Shown here in pieces: positions 13,903-25,200 of a stretch of DNA of 64,000 bases. The stretch is from Ectocarpus siliculosus. Lineage: Eukaryota; Sar; Phaeophyceae; Ectocarpales; Ectocarpaceae. Numbering within the stretch: the first letter of the stretch is position 1; every line of letters begins with the position of its first letter. Position numbers and translations under genes: made by a program. Location: assembly GCA_000310025.1 (NCBI GenBank), contig FN649741.1, forward strand, positions 3,719,881 to 3,783,880, written 5' to 3'. Under the pieces are notes generated by a model, which made no database searches, had not been told where the DNA came from, and saw only the letters and a program-made list of their open reading frames with translations.

Positions 13903-14751
13903 TTTCCGAAAGACGACATCATCTGCATTTGATCACGGCACCCTCGGACAGAAGTACGTGTTGCAATCCCCGTGTTCAACAAAAAAATAGTGCCGACCCC
14001 CTGCCCAGCTAAAATACGTGACTACCTGTCCCCGTACACTACGACTAATTGTTGGCGGCGACAAAACTACTGGGCGATGGCCACGGTACTGGAGCACACA
14101 CCGATGCTACGTTACATACAAGGCGTGGGTCGCCTATGTTTGTCAGGCCCAAGAAGTCCTTGAAACCTACGGGTGCCTGGGGACAGAGAGATAGAACTGT
14201 CTCACGCCCCGGCCGCCTGCTGACCCGTCCGTGCTCCATGCACACCTCCACGAAAAGCTCGGGTAATGCTTTCGTCCATAGCTGTGGCTCTCGACCGGTG
14301 GTAGTTGCCCATCTTCGAACAGTGTTCAGGGTGAATAAAAATTTCGTCGGCACGACCGCAAGACCCCCAAATAGTTTTCTACCCACGCGAAACATTCAAA
14401 CCTGCACAGGCACCGGGCAGCACGGAACCATTCTTGCTGTTCGGCGAACGCATTTTCGACCGGGGAAGCAAACACGTTTCCGATAGCGGCACATGGGGCC
14501 AACCCTGCCGCCGCCAGCATTCAACCACGACTGCCCCTCTACGCAGCGGGTTGTGCAGCCCTTGCGTCCCATGCCAAAACTGAACACTCGTCATCAGCGG
14601 CCCGACCGCGCGTCTGTGACCCTAGGGCTGACCGAAGCCGCTCTCAAAGGCAACGAGTTGCGTCGAAACAACAAGTTCGTAGGCTCATGGTCCTATCGCA
14701 CCCTCTCGCACTCTTAGCCTCATATGTACACGCCTTAAGGCACTTGTACAC

Positions 14752-14930
14752 CACAACAACAGCAACCGCAATTGCATATACAGTACATGCAACTTAAAAT
14801 ACTTGTGTCACGACTAGAGAATAACAGCAACAGCAACAACAACAACTTGACAACAGCAACCATCAACAACGTTAACAATAGTACAACAACATCGACAACA
14901 ACAACAGCCTGTAACAAGCACATTAACAAT
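14752..14930. repeat. CAA/CAG-rich imperfect microsatellite region
   Basis: Clusters of aacaacaac and aacagcaac on the plus strand, interrupted by unique sequence. Seen directly. Confidence 0.8.
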
Positions 14931-15157
14931 TTCAGCAGCTGCTCCGCCGACACGTTCAAATCAAGAATTGGCCGGAGGAAATAGCAGCAGTGGAGAGACT
15001 CCCGTTGTTCCAACCCAACCTCATTCACGAGACAAAGATAGCGGAAGCCGTCGGTGCCATGGCGGCTTTCTGCGCTCTTAGCACAATCACCTCAATTGGG
15101 TCCGCAACATGTAGACGTAGGGAACTCTGAAGAAGTATGTCAAACAAGCGATGTTCG

Positions 15158-15217
15158 GTTTCCATTCCGTGGCTTAAAGTCTTTATCGTTTCCATTCCGT
15201 GGCGTAAAGCCTTCATC
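15158..15217. repeat. Two-copy 30-bp tandem repeat
   Basis: Two adjacent 30-bp units beginning gtttccattccgtggc differ at only a few positions near their 3' halves. Confidence 0.85.
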
Positions 15218-16130
15218 GCTTGTCGCTCCTACGGCACAGTAGCGAACCAGAGGACGCAAGCACGACTTCAGACACGATAGTACACCCGCGAAATCGATGC
15301 CCACCCGAAACCTAAAAAAACGTGCGGCAAAACGCCACGCACCAACCCCCAGCCCCAAAGGCTTGCCTCGCGTCATTCCGGTACCTACTAGAACCCTCCT
15401 TGAGGCAAGGGACTCAGACGCCCGCATCGTCATTTTGGGTCCATATTGACGTGAGCACATGCCGTCTATGACCAGCAAAAAATATCATACCGAACTTCGT
15501 TTCGTACATCGCAGGTACGCTCTTGAAACAAAAAACTCAACACATCTATCAAAAATTAGAACGAAGAGGGGAAAATATATCTAGGAACTCCAACCTTTTG
15601 TTGCGCCTTCAGTCGAGTGGACTTGTGCCAGCGGAATTCCGTCTGCGTATAAAAAGCGAGGAAGAATATATTCTGGATGGAGACGCTGGATGGAGATTTG
15701 GAACGATTCTGAATGTCAAACACAAAGCAACCACAACCATCCGTTCCTCCCTCCTCCCCTCTCTTCCCGGCGTCCTTCACTTCACTATTACTAATATGAG
15801 GTTATTCCCTGCCGTACGCTCTGTCGACCATGGGTGGGTTCTTCGCCGGGGCTGATGCTGTCACACGACTCTTGATTGCCTTGGCGGGTGGACGGCGTAG
15901 GGCATGCAGCATCTCCTGCTTCACCTCTTCGCTCCCGTCCGTCAACACAGCCTGCTTAGGCTGCGCGTACTGCGGTTGTTGCGGAAGTTGTTGCACCACC
16001 GCCCGTGTGGCCACCGTTTCGTTGTCGGGGGCCGTTTTCGTGTGGTTTTGCAACAATGTACACACGTCGAACCGCGCGGAAGCGAACAGAAACCGTTTGG
16101 TGTGGCAAGGGGCGGGCGGGGAAGGGAATC

Positions 16131-16168
16131 ACAAAAAATGGAACCGTACACAAAAAATGGAACCGTAC
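16131..16168. repeat. Exact two-copy 19-bp tandem repeat
   Basis: The unit acaaaaaatggaaccgtac occurs twice head to tail with no differences. Confidence 0.9.
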
Positions 16169-16356
16169 CGAACACATCACACACTCATCATACATGTGAC
16201 TGTGCGTGAAAGTACTGGAGGACGGGATCGCAAGAGAGCACTGGTGGCTTTTGAACCGCCCCTGTGCTGCTCCTGGCGACATTTTCTCGCTGTGTGTCTC
16301 CTGCGCAAGAGAGAGAGAGAGCGCTGCGCACCGGAAAACAGCGAGCTACATGTTAT

Positions 16357-18203
16357 TCACGGTTCGTCACCCACCCAAACGTCGAGGTTCCCATTGGGCG
16401 CCGTCCAGTAGAGCACCGCCGTCTTGCCGTCAACCGACAGGTTCCTCACGGTGTACATTTCTCCCGCTCGGGCACGCAGGCGCACATCACTCCGGTGGCC
16501 CTCGACAGGATCGTGCGCCGCCCGCCGCCGCCGCCTCCGGGCTCACCGACGAGCACCTCAACCTCGAGCCCGCGCACCCTCGCCGCGGTCCCCACGAGGT
16601 AGATGTACGTCGTCCGCGGCACCCGTCCCGACGGCCTGTCTTCGCCACCGGGGCGGACCAGGAGGGTGCCCGAGTTCCACGCCCTGCCCTTCCACACCTC
16701 CGGCTGCGGCGGCTGTTCCTGGGTGTGACTGCCGTTGCGGGTGCCCTCGGCGTCGGTGTCGCCGTTGTCGCTGACGCCCCCGTAGCTCAGGGCCTCTCCC
16801 TGGAGGAGGCTCTTGAGGCGAACTGCCGATTTGTTGTTTGCCTTTGGGCCGTCCCCGGGTGGCCACAGCGGCGGCGGGGAAAGGGTGTTGTCAGAGGTAT
16901 TTTGCTAGGGACGGCCTCGGCTGAGAGGCATCTAGCGGGGCGTACGGAAAGTGACGGGAGAAACGCGCGTGCCTCGATTTTCGCCTTCAAAATGTCATGT
17001 ACCGGCAGGACCTTCGGGTAGACGCCAGTACGATCTCTTCAAAGTACGGTAACCACAAGATAGAGGAGTGTGTGTGTGTGTGTGTTTTCTTGAATAGCAC
17101 CGACCGCGCTAACCGGCTGATCAATGAAAATAGGTCAATCTCAGTGAGGCCAAAAACACAAATGCTTCAAAAGGCCACGATCTGGAACCATGGGAGGGAG
17201 CGCATCATGAGGAGGTCTACGCTGTCTCCGGATTAAAGTCAGATACCGTTAACAATAACGAAGAAAACTGTACGTGTTTACCATGACCGCTCTGGACGCG
17301 CGTTCGTTTCGGATTTCTTTCTTCAGCGTCGTCCCTACATTTGCTACCACCACGCTCGTCGTCAACATTCCCACTGAGTCTTGACAGGTCCTCTCTAGCC
17401 CTGCGGCGTGTGTTGTAAGGAAGGTCATCGGGCTCAAAATATTTGCTCTCTCCCACGCCATGTTTTCCTCCTCCTCCATCATCGCCTAAATCCTCCTTTC
17501 TTCCCTTTCCCTTTTCTTTCATCTCCGTCACTCCCAAAAGAGTTGCCCCGATACCATCGGTATCGTTTTCACCAGATCTTCTGCTAGATCTAGTAGCCGT
17601 GGTGGAAATAGGTCGATCAGTAGTCCATGGCGTTTGAAAACATCATATTGTGTGTGTGAGAGAGAGACAGAGAGAGAGACAGAGAGATCTGGTCTGGTGC
17701 CCCAGTACAGTTGATAAGTCGCTCGCCTTTTTGTGACCCCCCCCCATGAAGCACGAACCCCTCTTTACAAGAGCTTGCGACGGTGCTACACGGCGCGTCC
17801 CAGCAGAAGCGCCCTTGGGAGCAACACATTATAGCAGTTGCGAAGACAATGCACATGAAATCAAGCCAGCAAGTACGCCATAAAAAAAAACGGCACACAC
17901 AAATCTCACCGTATCATTCTTGTTCCCCTGCCGGGCGGAGGATCGTACGCGTGCGTTTTCCTTCCAGGCCTCTAGCTGGTTGGTGAAGGGGTAGTCCAGT
18001 GTTTGCGGGCGGTTGTGTTCCAGCTCCGACGCAACCTCTTTCCGCTCTGCCGCACGCGGCAGCGCCGAGGGGCAAGACAGAACATGACTGGGCGAAAAAA
18101 CAACAACACTTCTAACCTTGAAAACTTTGTGAGGGGAGTCTGAGAGTCTTGTGCGTTGTCTTTTATGACGGATTGATGCCAACACATCGTCTCTAGGAGA
18201 CAT
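16357..18203 (-). CDS. Unknown-function protein, five exons
   Basis: Exons in transcript order: 18117-18203 (starts MSPRDDVLASIRHKRQRTRL, 29 codons, donor GTTAGA), 17910-18044 (EVASELEHNRPQTLDYPFTN), about 17282-17560 (charged: KGKGRKEDLGDDGGGGKH, NTRRRAREDLSRL), 16547-16822 (YGGVSDNGDTDAEGT, then TTYIYLVGTAARVRGLEVEV) and 16357-16460 (MYTVRNLSVDGKTAVLYWTA, stop TGA). Phases agree at all joins except the acceptor of the third exon, which I could not fix. The last intron would be only 86 bp; the competing reading runs straight on in frame for about 30 residues to a stop. The N-terminal half is hydrophilic and basic-acidic, and the C-terminal part looks like a beta-strand-rich domain. No signal peptide or membrane segment is seen, and no family is recognised. 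Confidence 0.6.
17068..17084. repeat. GT microsatellite
   Basis: A short gtgtgtgtgtgtgtgtg run in an intron of the 16.36-18.20 kb gene. Confidence 0.85.
17652..17688. repeat. GA microsatellite
   Basis: Interrupted GA/CAGAGA run in an intron of the 16.36-18.20 kb gene. Confidence 0.85.
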
Positions 18204-18367
18204 TGTGTGGCAACAACAGAGTCCCCGGGTCGTCTGGCTCTTATGCTCTCGGAGGGTTCGTGAGATACTCGTGAACCGCGATGATATCATTGCAGGTTGC
18301 CACCAACGCAAAACACCCAGGGCCCCGCACGCATAGCACACGGTTCGTGAGCAGCGGTACCGAGGAA

Positions 18368-18643
18368 ATGGCTCTCACTCCAGAAATTGAGCCGGAGCTA
18401 TTCCGAAAATTCCACACCGAGGGTCCCTGCAAAAGCAGCATGATCTCCAGATGGTATGAAGCCGTGATGGTTCTAACCACAAGAGCACTGGTAGTCGTCC
18501 AACACGAGGAAAGTGCAATAATCCTGCTGTATGCAGACGAAGGCCTCAACGACGGGGGTCGTGGCGGAGTAAAACAATATTCACTAGCGAGTTTATTCCT
18601 CGGGCCAGGAGAGAGAGAGAGAGAGCCACTGGTGCATGTTTAA
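18368..18643 (+). CDS. Weak candidate exon or small ORF
   Basis: From the Met at 18368 the frame reads MALTPEIEPELFRKFHTEGP and continues with a hydrophobic stretch (VMVLTTRALVVVQHEESAII), ending after a GA microsatellite. It lies just upstream of, and divergent from, the minus-strand gene that starts at 18203. The opposite strand is also open over the same stretch, so this may be chance. No family recognised. Confidence 0.2.
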   Translation: MALTPEIEPELFRKFHTEGPCKSSMISRWYEAVMVLTTRALVVVQHEESAIILLYADEGLNDGGRGGVKQYSLASLFLGPGEREREPLVHV

Positions 18644-19666
18644 TCACACACGGGTTTGTTTGATCCCTGGATCTTTCGTCTCAACTCGAACCTTCCCCAG
18701 GAAATCGTCGTACTGCAGGGGAAGAAGCAGTTTCATAGGAAGGCCCGCCGGTATTGCCTGACGAATTCCACCCAGAAACAAACTGCCCGACGAATCCCAC
18801 CCCCCAAAACTCGAGTGAATAAGGCGGGAGCTCTTGCCCGTAGTAGAGTAAACGCCAGATAGTCAGCTTCCCGGCATGGCCACAAGGGCGGCGAGTGAAT
18901 ACAAGTCTGGGACGGAGATGATATGCCATGCGTTGGGGATGTGCTCTCACAACCGGGGGTGGATATCGGTGTGGGAGCGTTCGGTAAAAACTGCTGGCGG
19001 TGACCACTTCTTCTTCCGCTGTCTTTCTTGCTTGGAAAACGGGCATCACTTCGGGATATTCCCAGATGTGTGTGTGTGCTACAGTAGCAATGCAGCAGTA
19101 AGGATTGAATCACACTCCTGCTGGATATTGGATCCGCTTTGAATGGGTGCGCAAAAGTACGACGGGTTCATGTTTTGTGTGTACGTCTTGTCATCCCATT
19201 TCTGCTGGTAGAGCACAACACGGGGGCACGAAAAAAACGTTTTCCAACACCTACGTACCCATTTTTTTATTTGGGAGGATTTTTTTTTGGGGGGGGGGAG
19301 GTTCGGTAATTCCTGTGTATAGATGTATAGCAAAGGGGGCCGGCAGTGGGGAACCTATTTTCTTTGGGGTACCCTGTGTGCGAGAGTTAGGATCCTCTCT
19401 TGTGGACCCCGAAGCCATGATCACACGAAACACGTACTACTGTTGAAGAACATCAAGAGAGCACCCAAAACCCACTCAAAGTATGCCCGTCGTCACCAGT
19501 ACAACACGAATTGCCCCCCCTATACAGCTTGCGTGAAGTGGGTTGTACGCACGATCAGAAGCAAAAAGTCGGAAAAAACGTACAAGTAGCCTTCGCTGAC
19601 GCTATGGAGTCCTTGCTAATCTATCTAAGAGACTCTATTCTTAGCTCGTTGGGTATGAGAAAAACA

Positions 19667-19766
19667 NNNNNNNNNNNNNNNNNNNNNNNNNNNNNNNNNN
19701 NNNNNNNNNNNNNNNNNNNNNNNNNNNNNNNNNNNNNNNNNNNNNNNNNNNNNNNNNNNNNNNNNN
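19667..19766. other. Assembly gap, 100 N
   Basis: Exactly 100 unknown bases, followed by a G run. The round size suggests a placeholder gap, so the true length is not known. Confidence 0.98.
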
Positions 19767-20194
19767 GGGGGGGGGGGTTACCTACAGCAGTGTTGGTGTG
19801 CGGGATGACTTTTTACGTGTGCCCCCTTGAGTACAAGTCTTGACAAGCACAACAAACCGATTTATGATTTTTCTCTGGTGATGTGTGTCGATAATCTAAC
19901 AGGCTAGTACACAGGAGCAGGTATAGATGGAGTGGGCAAGAAGAGGCATTTTTTTTAAACGAAATTTCTTGGAGTAGTTTTGAACCTATCAGTCACGGCA
20001 GAAGGAAGGCGGAATACACCGGAGAATATTATTATAGTGCGGTGTGACCTTCCTCTCGAGCGACCCCGGCCGGTGCGTCAAGAAATGTACCGACGTCCCG
20101 AAAAAATGGGATGACGAAAAAAAGGTACAACCGCCTCTTTCCGTATTCGTCTGGCGCGCTATGATACATATTACGTATCATACCATACGAACAC

Positions 20195-20757
20195 TTGTCA
20201 TCCGCGTGTGGCTATGCATACATACACGTTCCGGGTCTGTTGCGTTTTTTTGAGGGGCGTGTGCTGAGAAGCTCGCGGCCACGGGAAAGTAGAACAGTAT
20301 CTGCTATACTAACAAGCCTATCAGTAGCGGAGATCGCAAATTTTCATCCGCTTGTTCAACAGCTTGTCAGGCACATCATCAGAGACACAAGGAGGCACAG
20401 GAGGGAGGCCAGAACGTGGAGACCAAAACAACAATCGCAACAGCGTGTGGAACGGTTGCTACAAGAACTGAGAATGGTGCTGGACAGTAAACGTTCGACT
20501 TGTGACTCCAACAGCATACGCGGTAGACGGACATCCAAGCAGACATGCTACACGTCGCAAGTTGCGCACGTGCCCGAAAGCCGAAAGTGCTTTGGTACGT
20601 GAAGTATCTCCGCGAAATCTCCAGGCTGGCCAGCGAACCTTCTGCCGGTGGAGCCGTGCTTGCGCACGCAGCCGCCGCGTGTGTTACGCACAGGATCAAA
20701 GATCTACGAGGATTGGTGCGGGTATCCGCCCCGAGTTTGTTGTCTCGAAAAATGTGA
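20195..20757 (+). CDS. Candidate two-exon fragment, unknown protein
   Basis: The first part reads VAEIANFHPLVQQLVRHIIR and RVERLLQELRMVLDS, helical and arginine-rich, and meets a donor-like GTAAAC near 20488. A second frame from about 20545 reads VLWYVKYLREISRLASEP and ends at 20757. Both are more protein-like than their opposite strands, but no start context or acceptor was established. No family recognised. Confidence 0.3.
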
Positions 20758-21429
20758 GAAAAGATGCGGTCAGCCCACGAACCACGAGCGATCCGCCGCT
20801 ACAACACTTCAATTCAAGGCCATCATCGTTCCCGCACACCTTTGGATATGCGCCGGGCGTCACCGGCCTGCTGCTGCATTATGCCCCCCTCGCTCTTCGC
20901 TCTCGTCTTCCTTGCTCCTGAGGGAGGTGCGTGAGTGCTCCTCTCCGTCCTCTCCCGACTTCCCCCGGCGACGGGACTGTGTGGGCGCAAACGCCACACT
21001 CCACTCCCGCCAATCAGTCCCACTTTGGGAAATGGAATGGATGCTGGAGACCTGCAGATCTGTAGCCGCAACGAGGCACCACCAGACCGACCGTTGCGCG
21101 CATACTGAAAGCGCCTCCGCGGAAAGAGGTTCCGTCGAGCTGGGGTGCAACGGGGAGGGGTGAAAACCCTACCTTCACTCAACGCACACCAGCTTTGAGT
21201 AGTGTAGTGTACGGTCTACATCCATGCGTAATCGGTCGGTCACCATCTACGGCAGTACAATCGATCTACTGTAGGATGCCACTGTCATGGTTTGTAGACT
21301 TCCGTCTAAAAGCAAGTCGCGCGAAAACAACGACGGTAGTCTGGACGCCTGTACTGCCGTTGGTTGACATAGATGTTGATGCACTAGCTTGGTCTCACGA
21401 AGCTCAATTGTCAACAGCAGCTACGGTAT

Positions 21430-21449
21430 AGTGTCGGCTCGCCGACACT
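21430..21449. other. Perfect 20-bp palindrome / hairpin
   Basis: agtgtcggctcgccgacact is fully self-complementary and could form a 9-bp stem with a 2-base loop. Function unknown. Confidence 0.7.
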
Positions 21450-21674
21450 AAATATCCTTGCAAGATATCGAGGTTCAGATTCCCACAAGATGTTACTTCT
21501 CCGAAGTACTGCTACAGAAGTAGGTATCTATATGCCGAGTGTGTAACCTCGGCCGATGGCACCGCGCTCTGCCACAGCTACTCCTGTACCACACGGTACT
21601 TAGGTAGCGGTAGCTTGCGTTCAATCCTTGAAGCCCTGTTGCTGCAAGGCTTGAGTCTCTTGCATATATATGTA

Positions 21675-21907
21675 GGTGACACCTCCAGACCGCGGGTGAC
21701 ACAAGATACCACCCCCCCCTGGGCCGAGTTCCAAAGCTCGACTGCTCCACAGAAGAAATAGTGGTGTGATGCCGAAAATGGCGGCGTTCGAACCATTGTA
21801 TGGAGAGATTTTTGAAAATGTACGATTGATGTATGTATCTTCTTCGTCGCGGAGTAGGTAATCGAGCTTTGAAAATCGGTCCATGGGGTGTGGTATCTTC
21901 TGTCACC
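21675..21907. mobile_element. MITE-like element, copy 1
   Basis: Inverted ends: ggtgacacaagataccaccc at 21695 on the left, and ggtgacagaagataccacac read inward from 21907 on the right. An additional ggtgacac motif at 21675 preceded by tgta, with tgta again right after 21907, suggests the true left end is 21675 with a 4-bp target duplication. The element is non-coding. A related copy is at about 47524-47727. It lies about 145 bp left of the LTR element. Confidence 0.75.
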
Positions 21908-22051
21908 TGTATGGAAGCCCTCTACTCTGGCTGAGCAGAGAGTCCGGGAGTGTGGTGGCTATGTCCTGCCACTGGAGGTTGGCTATTTCCTTTCGTGCAA
22001 TGTGGCGAGGAATGCCAAGCGTGACCGAGCGAACTCAGTCAAGCTAGGGTG

Positions 22052-22246
22052 GCGAGGAGAGTGGGCGAGCCTTCGTGGACCCTTTTCCCATTCTCCTAAA
22101 GATTCATCAACTCTTCGCAGCCGTTGGGAATCGTAAGAGTCATAGACCCTCGAAGAACGGTAATCTATTATCACATATCCTCTCAGATCCTACTCTTTAT
22201 GTACGTGTATCTGTGTTCCCTGAATCTCCATATCCTGACCTCCACA
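22052..22246 (-). repeat. 3' LTR of the Ty3/gypsy element
   Basis: 195-bp repeat, same sequence as 27925-28119 as far as I can read. The adjoining purine tract on the minus strand marks it as the 3' copy. Confidence 0.9.
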
Positions 22247-25200
22247 TAGCCCCCCTTTTTCTTCGCCGAAAGCTCAGCTTGTTGAAGTTGGGTTTTGGCG
22301 CTCATGCATGTTTGCATGTTAATTGTAGTGGAGCAGGTATGGATGTATCATTGGATCCAGATACAGCTTTTCGAAAATTAAATTTCTCCCTCACTATCCA
22401 AAGACAGCTGACAGTGCCGTGTGGAAAACACACGTGTTGAAAGCAACACCGTACAGATTTAATCTCTCCAAGGCTTGTACAAGCTACCAGTTATTGATGT
22501 CAATCAATGATGATATGTCAAAGTTTATTCTTGTTAAGTATCAAGAATTTGTACTTTGTGCGGGTTCTGGTTCGCGTAACCATACCGCTGGGTGTAAGCA
22601 ATCGTTTTGCTTATTGAGTACGATAGGCATACATACGGTGTTCGACAGTCTAAAGACTGTTTCTGTGACTCATGTAGTGTCATCGAGTTGCGACCCTCAA
22701 TTTCACTAGAGACCGGTTAACTTGACATTTCCTCACCAGCATTTGACCCAATCAAATGCTGGATAGCAACCTTATTGTTTGGATGCTATTCCTTTCACCG
22801 TTTAGACACTTTGGAAATGTATCTTTTGTTTGCCTTCGGACTTCGTTTACTTTTCCGCTGAGCACTTTCCTTGTTCACGCATTTTGTTGGCTTAGTACAT
22901 GCCTTGGTTGGCTTTGCTTTGTGCCTTGCGCGTTTGTTTGTACTCGGATCCCTACCTTCGTCACGTTTGCGCTTCGCTATTTTCTGCGGCGCTTCAGACG
23001 ATTTCTTGGCGGGCGCGATGTCCAGATCATGTTTTGATCGGTATGCGGAAATCATTTCGTGGCATTGCGGCACTTCGTCGGCACGATACATCAGATCTGA
23101 TTCAGGACCGTATCCTTTCAGTCTTAGACGATATCGATAGTTGTGCGGACCTCTTCGGCCTTGACCACTTCGATGCCCTACCACTTTCAGTACGACGTAT
23201 CTTTCAATTTTCGGTTGATTTTCGTCGTTTGCTGTCAGGGCAGGTAAGGGAATTTGTTTCCCAAGGAAATATTCAGCCAGTTTTTCAAACTGTGGTGCTG
23301 GTGGTTTTTCCTTTTCATGGTACTGTTTTAGATGGGCAAGGTGCACGGATATTTCTCGTGTTTCATTTACTCGCTGCACCCTATACACAACCGGTGACAG
23401 TTGTGAACAGATGACATACGGTCCTCGCCACGGTAAGAACAGCTTCGGATTTGGCCCATCTGAATCCTGGTGTGGTCGGTATACTAGTACTTGTTGACCA
23501 GGTTTAAAGACGGGGTACTGCGGTAACTTTTCGTTTTTCGCAGCTTGCTTCTCTGCACGTTCCGTTAGGTTTCTTCGCGCTAGTTCGAAAGCAATTTGTA
23601 GATTTTCTCGTGTGTTTTGAGCAAAACTCTCGGTATCTGCAGTTGAACCTACATGTGGGATTCCGAGAATTACATCTACTGGTAACCGTGCTTGGCGACC
23701 AAACATCAAGAAGTACGGTGTCTCATGCATGGTTTTATTAAACGATGTATTATACGCTAGTTGAACCATTGGCAAGAGTTCCGCCCAGTTGTCACGATCC
23801 ATGGAACTATGCATTGCGAGCATGGAATGCATCGTTGAATGCACACGCTCAGAGACCGAATTACCTTGCGGACGATACGGCGTCGTGCGTGTTTTCTTGT
23901 AGCCCAAGATTGTTTGCAACTGATAGATGATCTTGTTTTCAAATTCAGTGCCTTGATCAGAGTGTAGCATTTCTGGCGGGCCAAAGATACTGATAATCCG
24001 ATCAATGATTACACGTGCTATGGTTTCAGCAGTTTTGTTCGGAACTGGTGTGAGAATTGCATAACGCGTTAAGTGATCCATCATGGAAAGCACGTATTTA
24101 CATCTCATTCCGACTGCTGATGTTGAGAGCGATTTGTACTCGACTAGGTCGACTGATACTCTTTCAAATGGCCGCTGTACAGGTACGTGACCTGTCGGCA
24201 GTTTCGGACGGCGGTGGGGTGTTTTTCTCCGTTGACAGGCCTGGCATTCTAGGCACCAAGTCCGTATGTCACGGTTCATTGACTGCCACCAATATTTTTG
24301 TCGTATTTTTTCGTACGTTGGACGAAATGCAAGATGTCCACCCGAAAGAGCGTGATCATGGTATGCGTGCATCACTAAACCTGTGAGGTCATGTGGGACT
24401 ACAAGTTGATCACTAAAAGTGCTTCGTTTTCGTAGGTGTCCTGGCAGATACGATTTAAACAGTAAACCGTCTTGTATGGAATAGTACGACATTGATGTTG
24501 TCGTTTCGTTGTCCGGTAGCGGTGCTTTGGCGTCTAAAATGTATTGGACATATTGGCCGTATTCTTCGGCTTGTTTCTCGCGCAATTTCTCATGATCAAC
24601 AGATTCAAATACTTTCATGGCGCTGACGAAATTTGACTTGACTGTGAACAGTTCCCTATCACTAAGAACTGGTTGCACATCGTCCAATTTGTCAATCGAG
24701 ACTTGGTATGGTCTGTTTGGCATGTATGTGTTGTTGCAGCTTTGGGTCGTCCGGTACATTTCGGCAAATCGGTGCAAGATTCGGCGCAGTTCGTTCTTGT
24801 TCATTTTCAAACACGAAAAGTCGCGATAACGTATCCGGCACTACATGCAACTTTCCCGGTTTATGTTTTACCGTGAAATCGAAGGATTGCAGTGCTATTG
24901 CCCATCTGGTGAGCATATTTGACGTGTCTTGCATCGTGTAAAGATATCGCAATGCCGCATGATCAGTCACGCACGTAAAATGTCTACCCCATAAATAAGG
25001 ACGCCAGTGTTGAATTGCTAGAACAACAGCGTAGCATTCTTTCATGGTGGCAGAGTAGTGTTGTTGGCTTTTGTTGAATCGCTGGCTAAAGTATGCTATG
25101 ATATTCACGTCATCGCCATTCTGTTGTGCCAGGAATGCTCCTGCTCCCACTTCAGATGCGTCGACATGGATAACAAACTCCTTAGAAAAGTCCGGAAAAT

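Larger units (their letters stand above)
12493..16356. other. Intergenic, with weak minus-strand exon candidates
   Basis: No gene can be assembled. The best candidates are minus-strand frames at 13014-13466 (150 codons, includes IIGFGSCEDMPINGWKTATT), 13717-13902 (MKITSLIVRDTGMRFEVLGK) and 14045-14395 (MFRVGRKLFGGLAVVPTKFL). They could be exons of one minus-strand gene, but splice borders are not convincing. A minus-strand frame at 15802-16065 (ends MVDRAYGRE) is also open. CAA-rich sequence fills 14750-14930. Two exact small tandem repeats are listed separately. Confidence 0.4.
18204..21674. other. Gene-poor interval with sequence gap
   Basis: Contains the weak ORF at 18368, a T/G homopolymer stretch near 19265-19301, the gap at 19667-19766, a weak plus-strand gene candidate at 20195-20757, and a perfect hairpin (agtgtcggctcgccgacact, 21430-21449). 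Nothing else can be supported. Confidence 0.5.

Noticed and set aside
14735-15028. Leu/Val-rich membrane-like minus-strand frame
   Set aside because: It is produced by the CAA-rich microsatellite read on the opposite strand.
15830-16411. 193-codon Cys-rich plus-strand frame
   Set aside because: Composition is odd, no splice context, and the opposite strand overlaps the end of a better-supported gene region.
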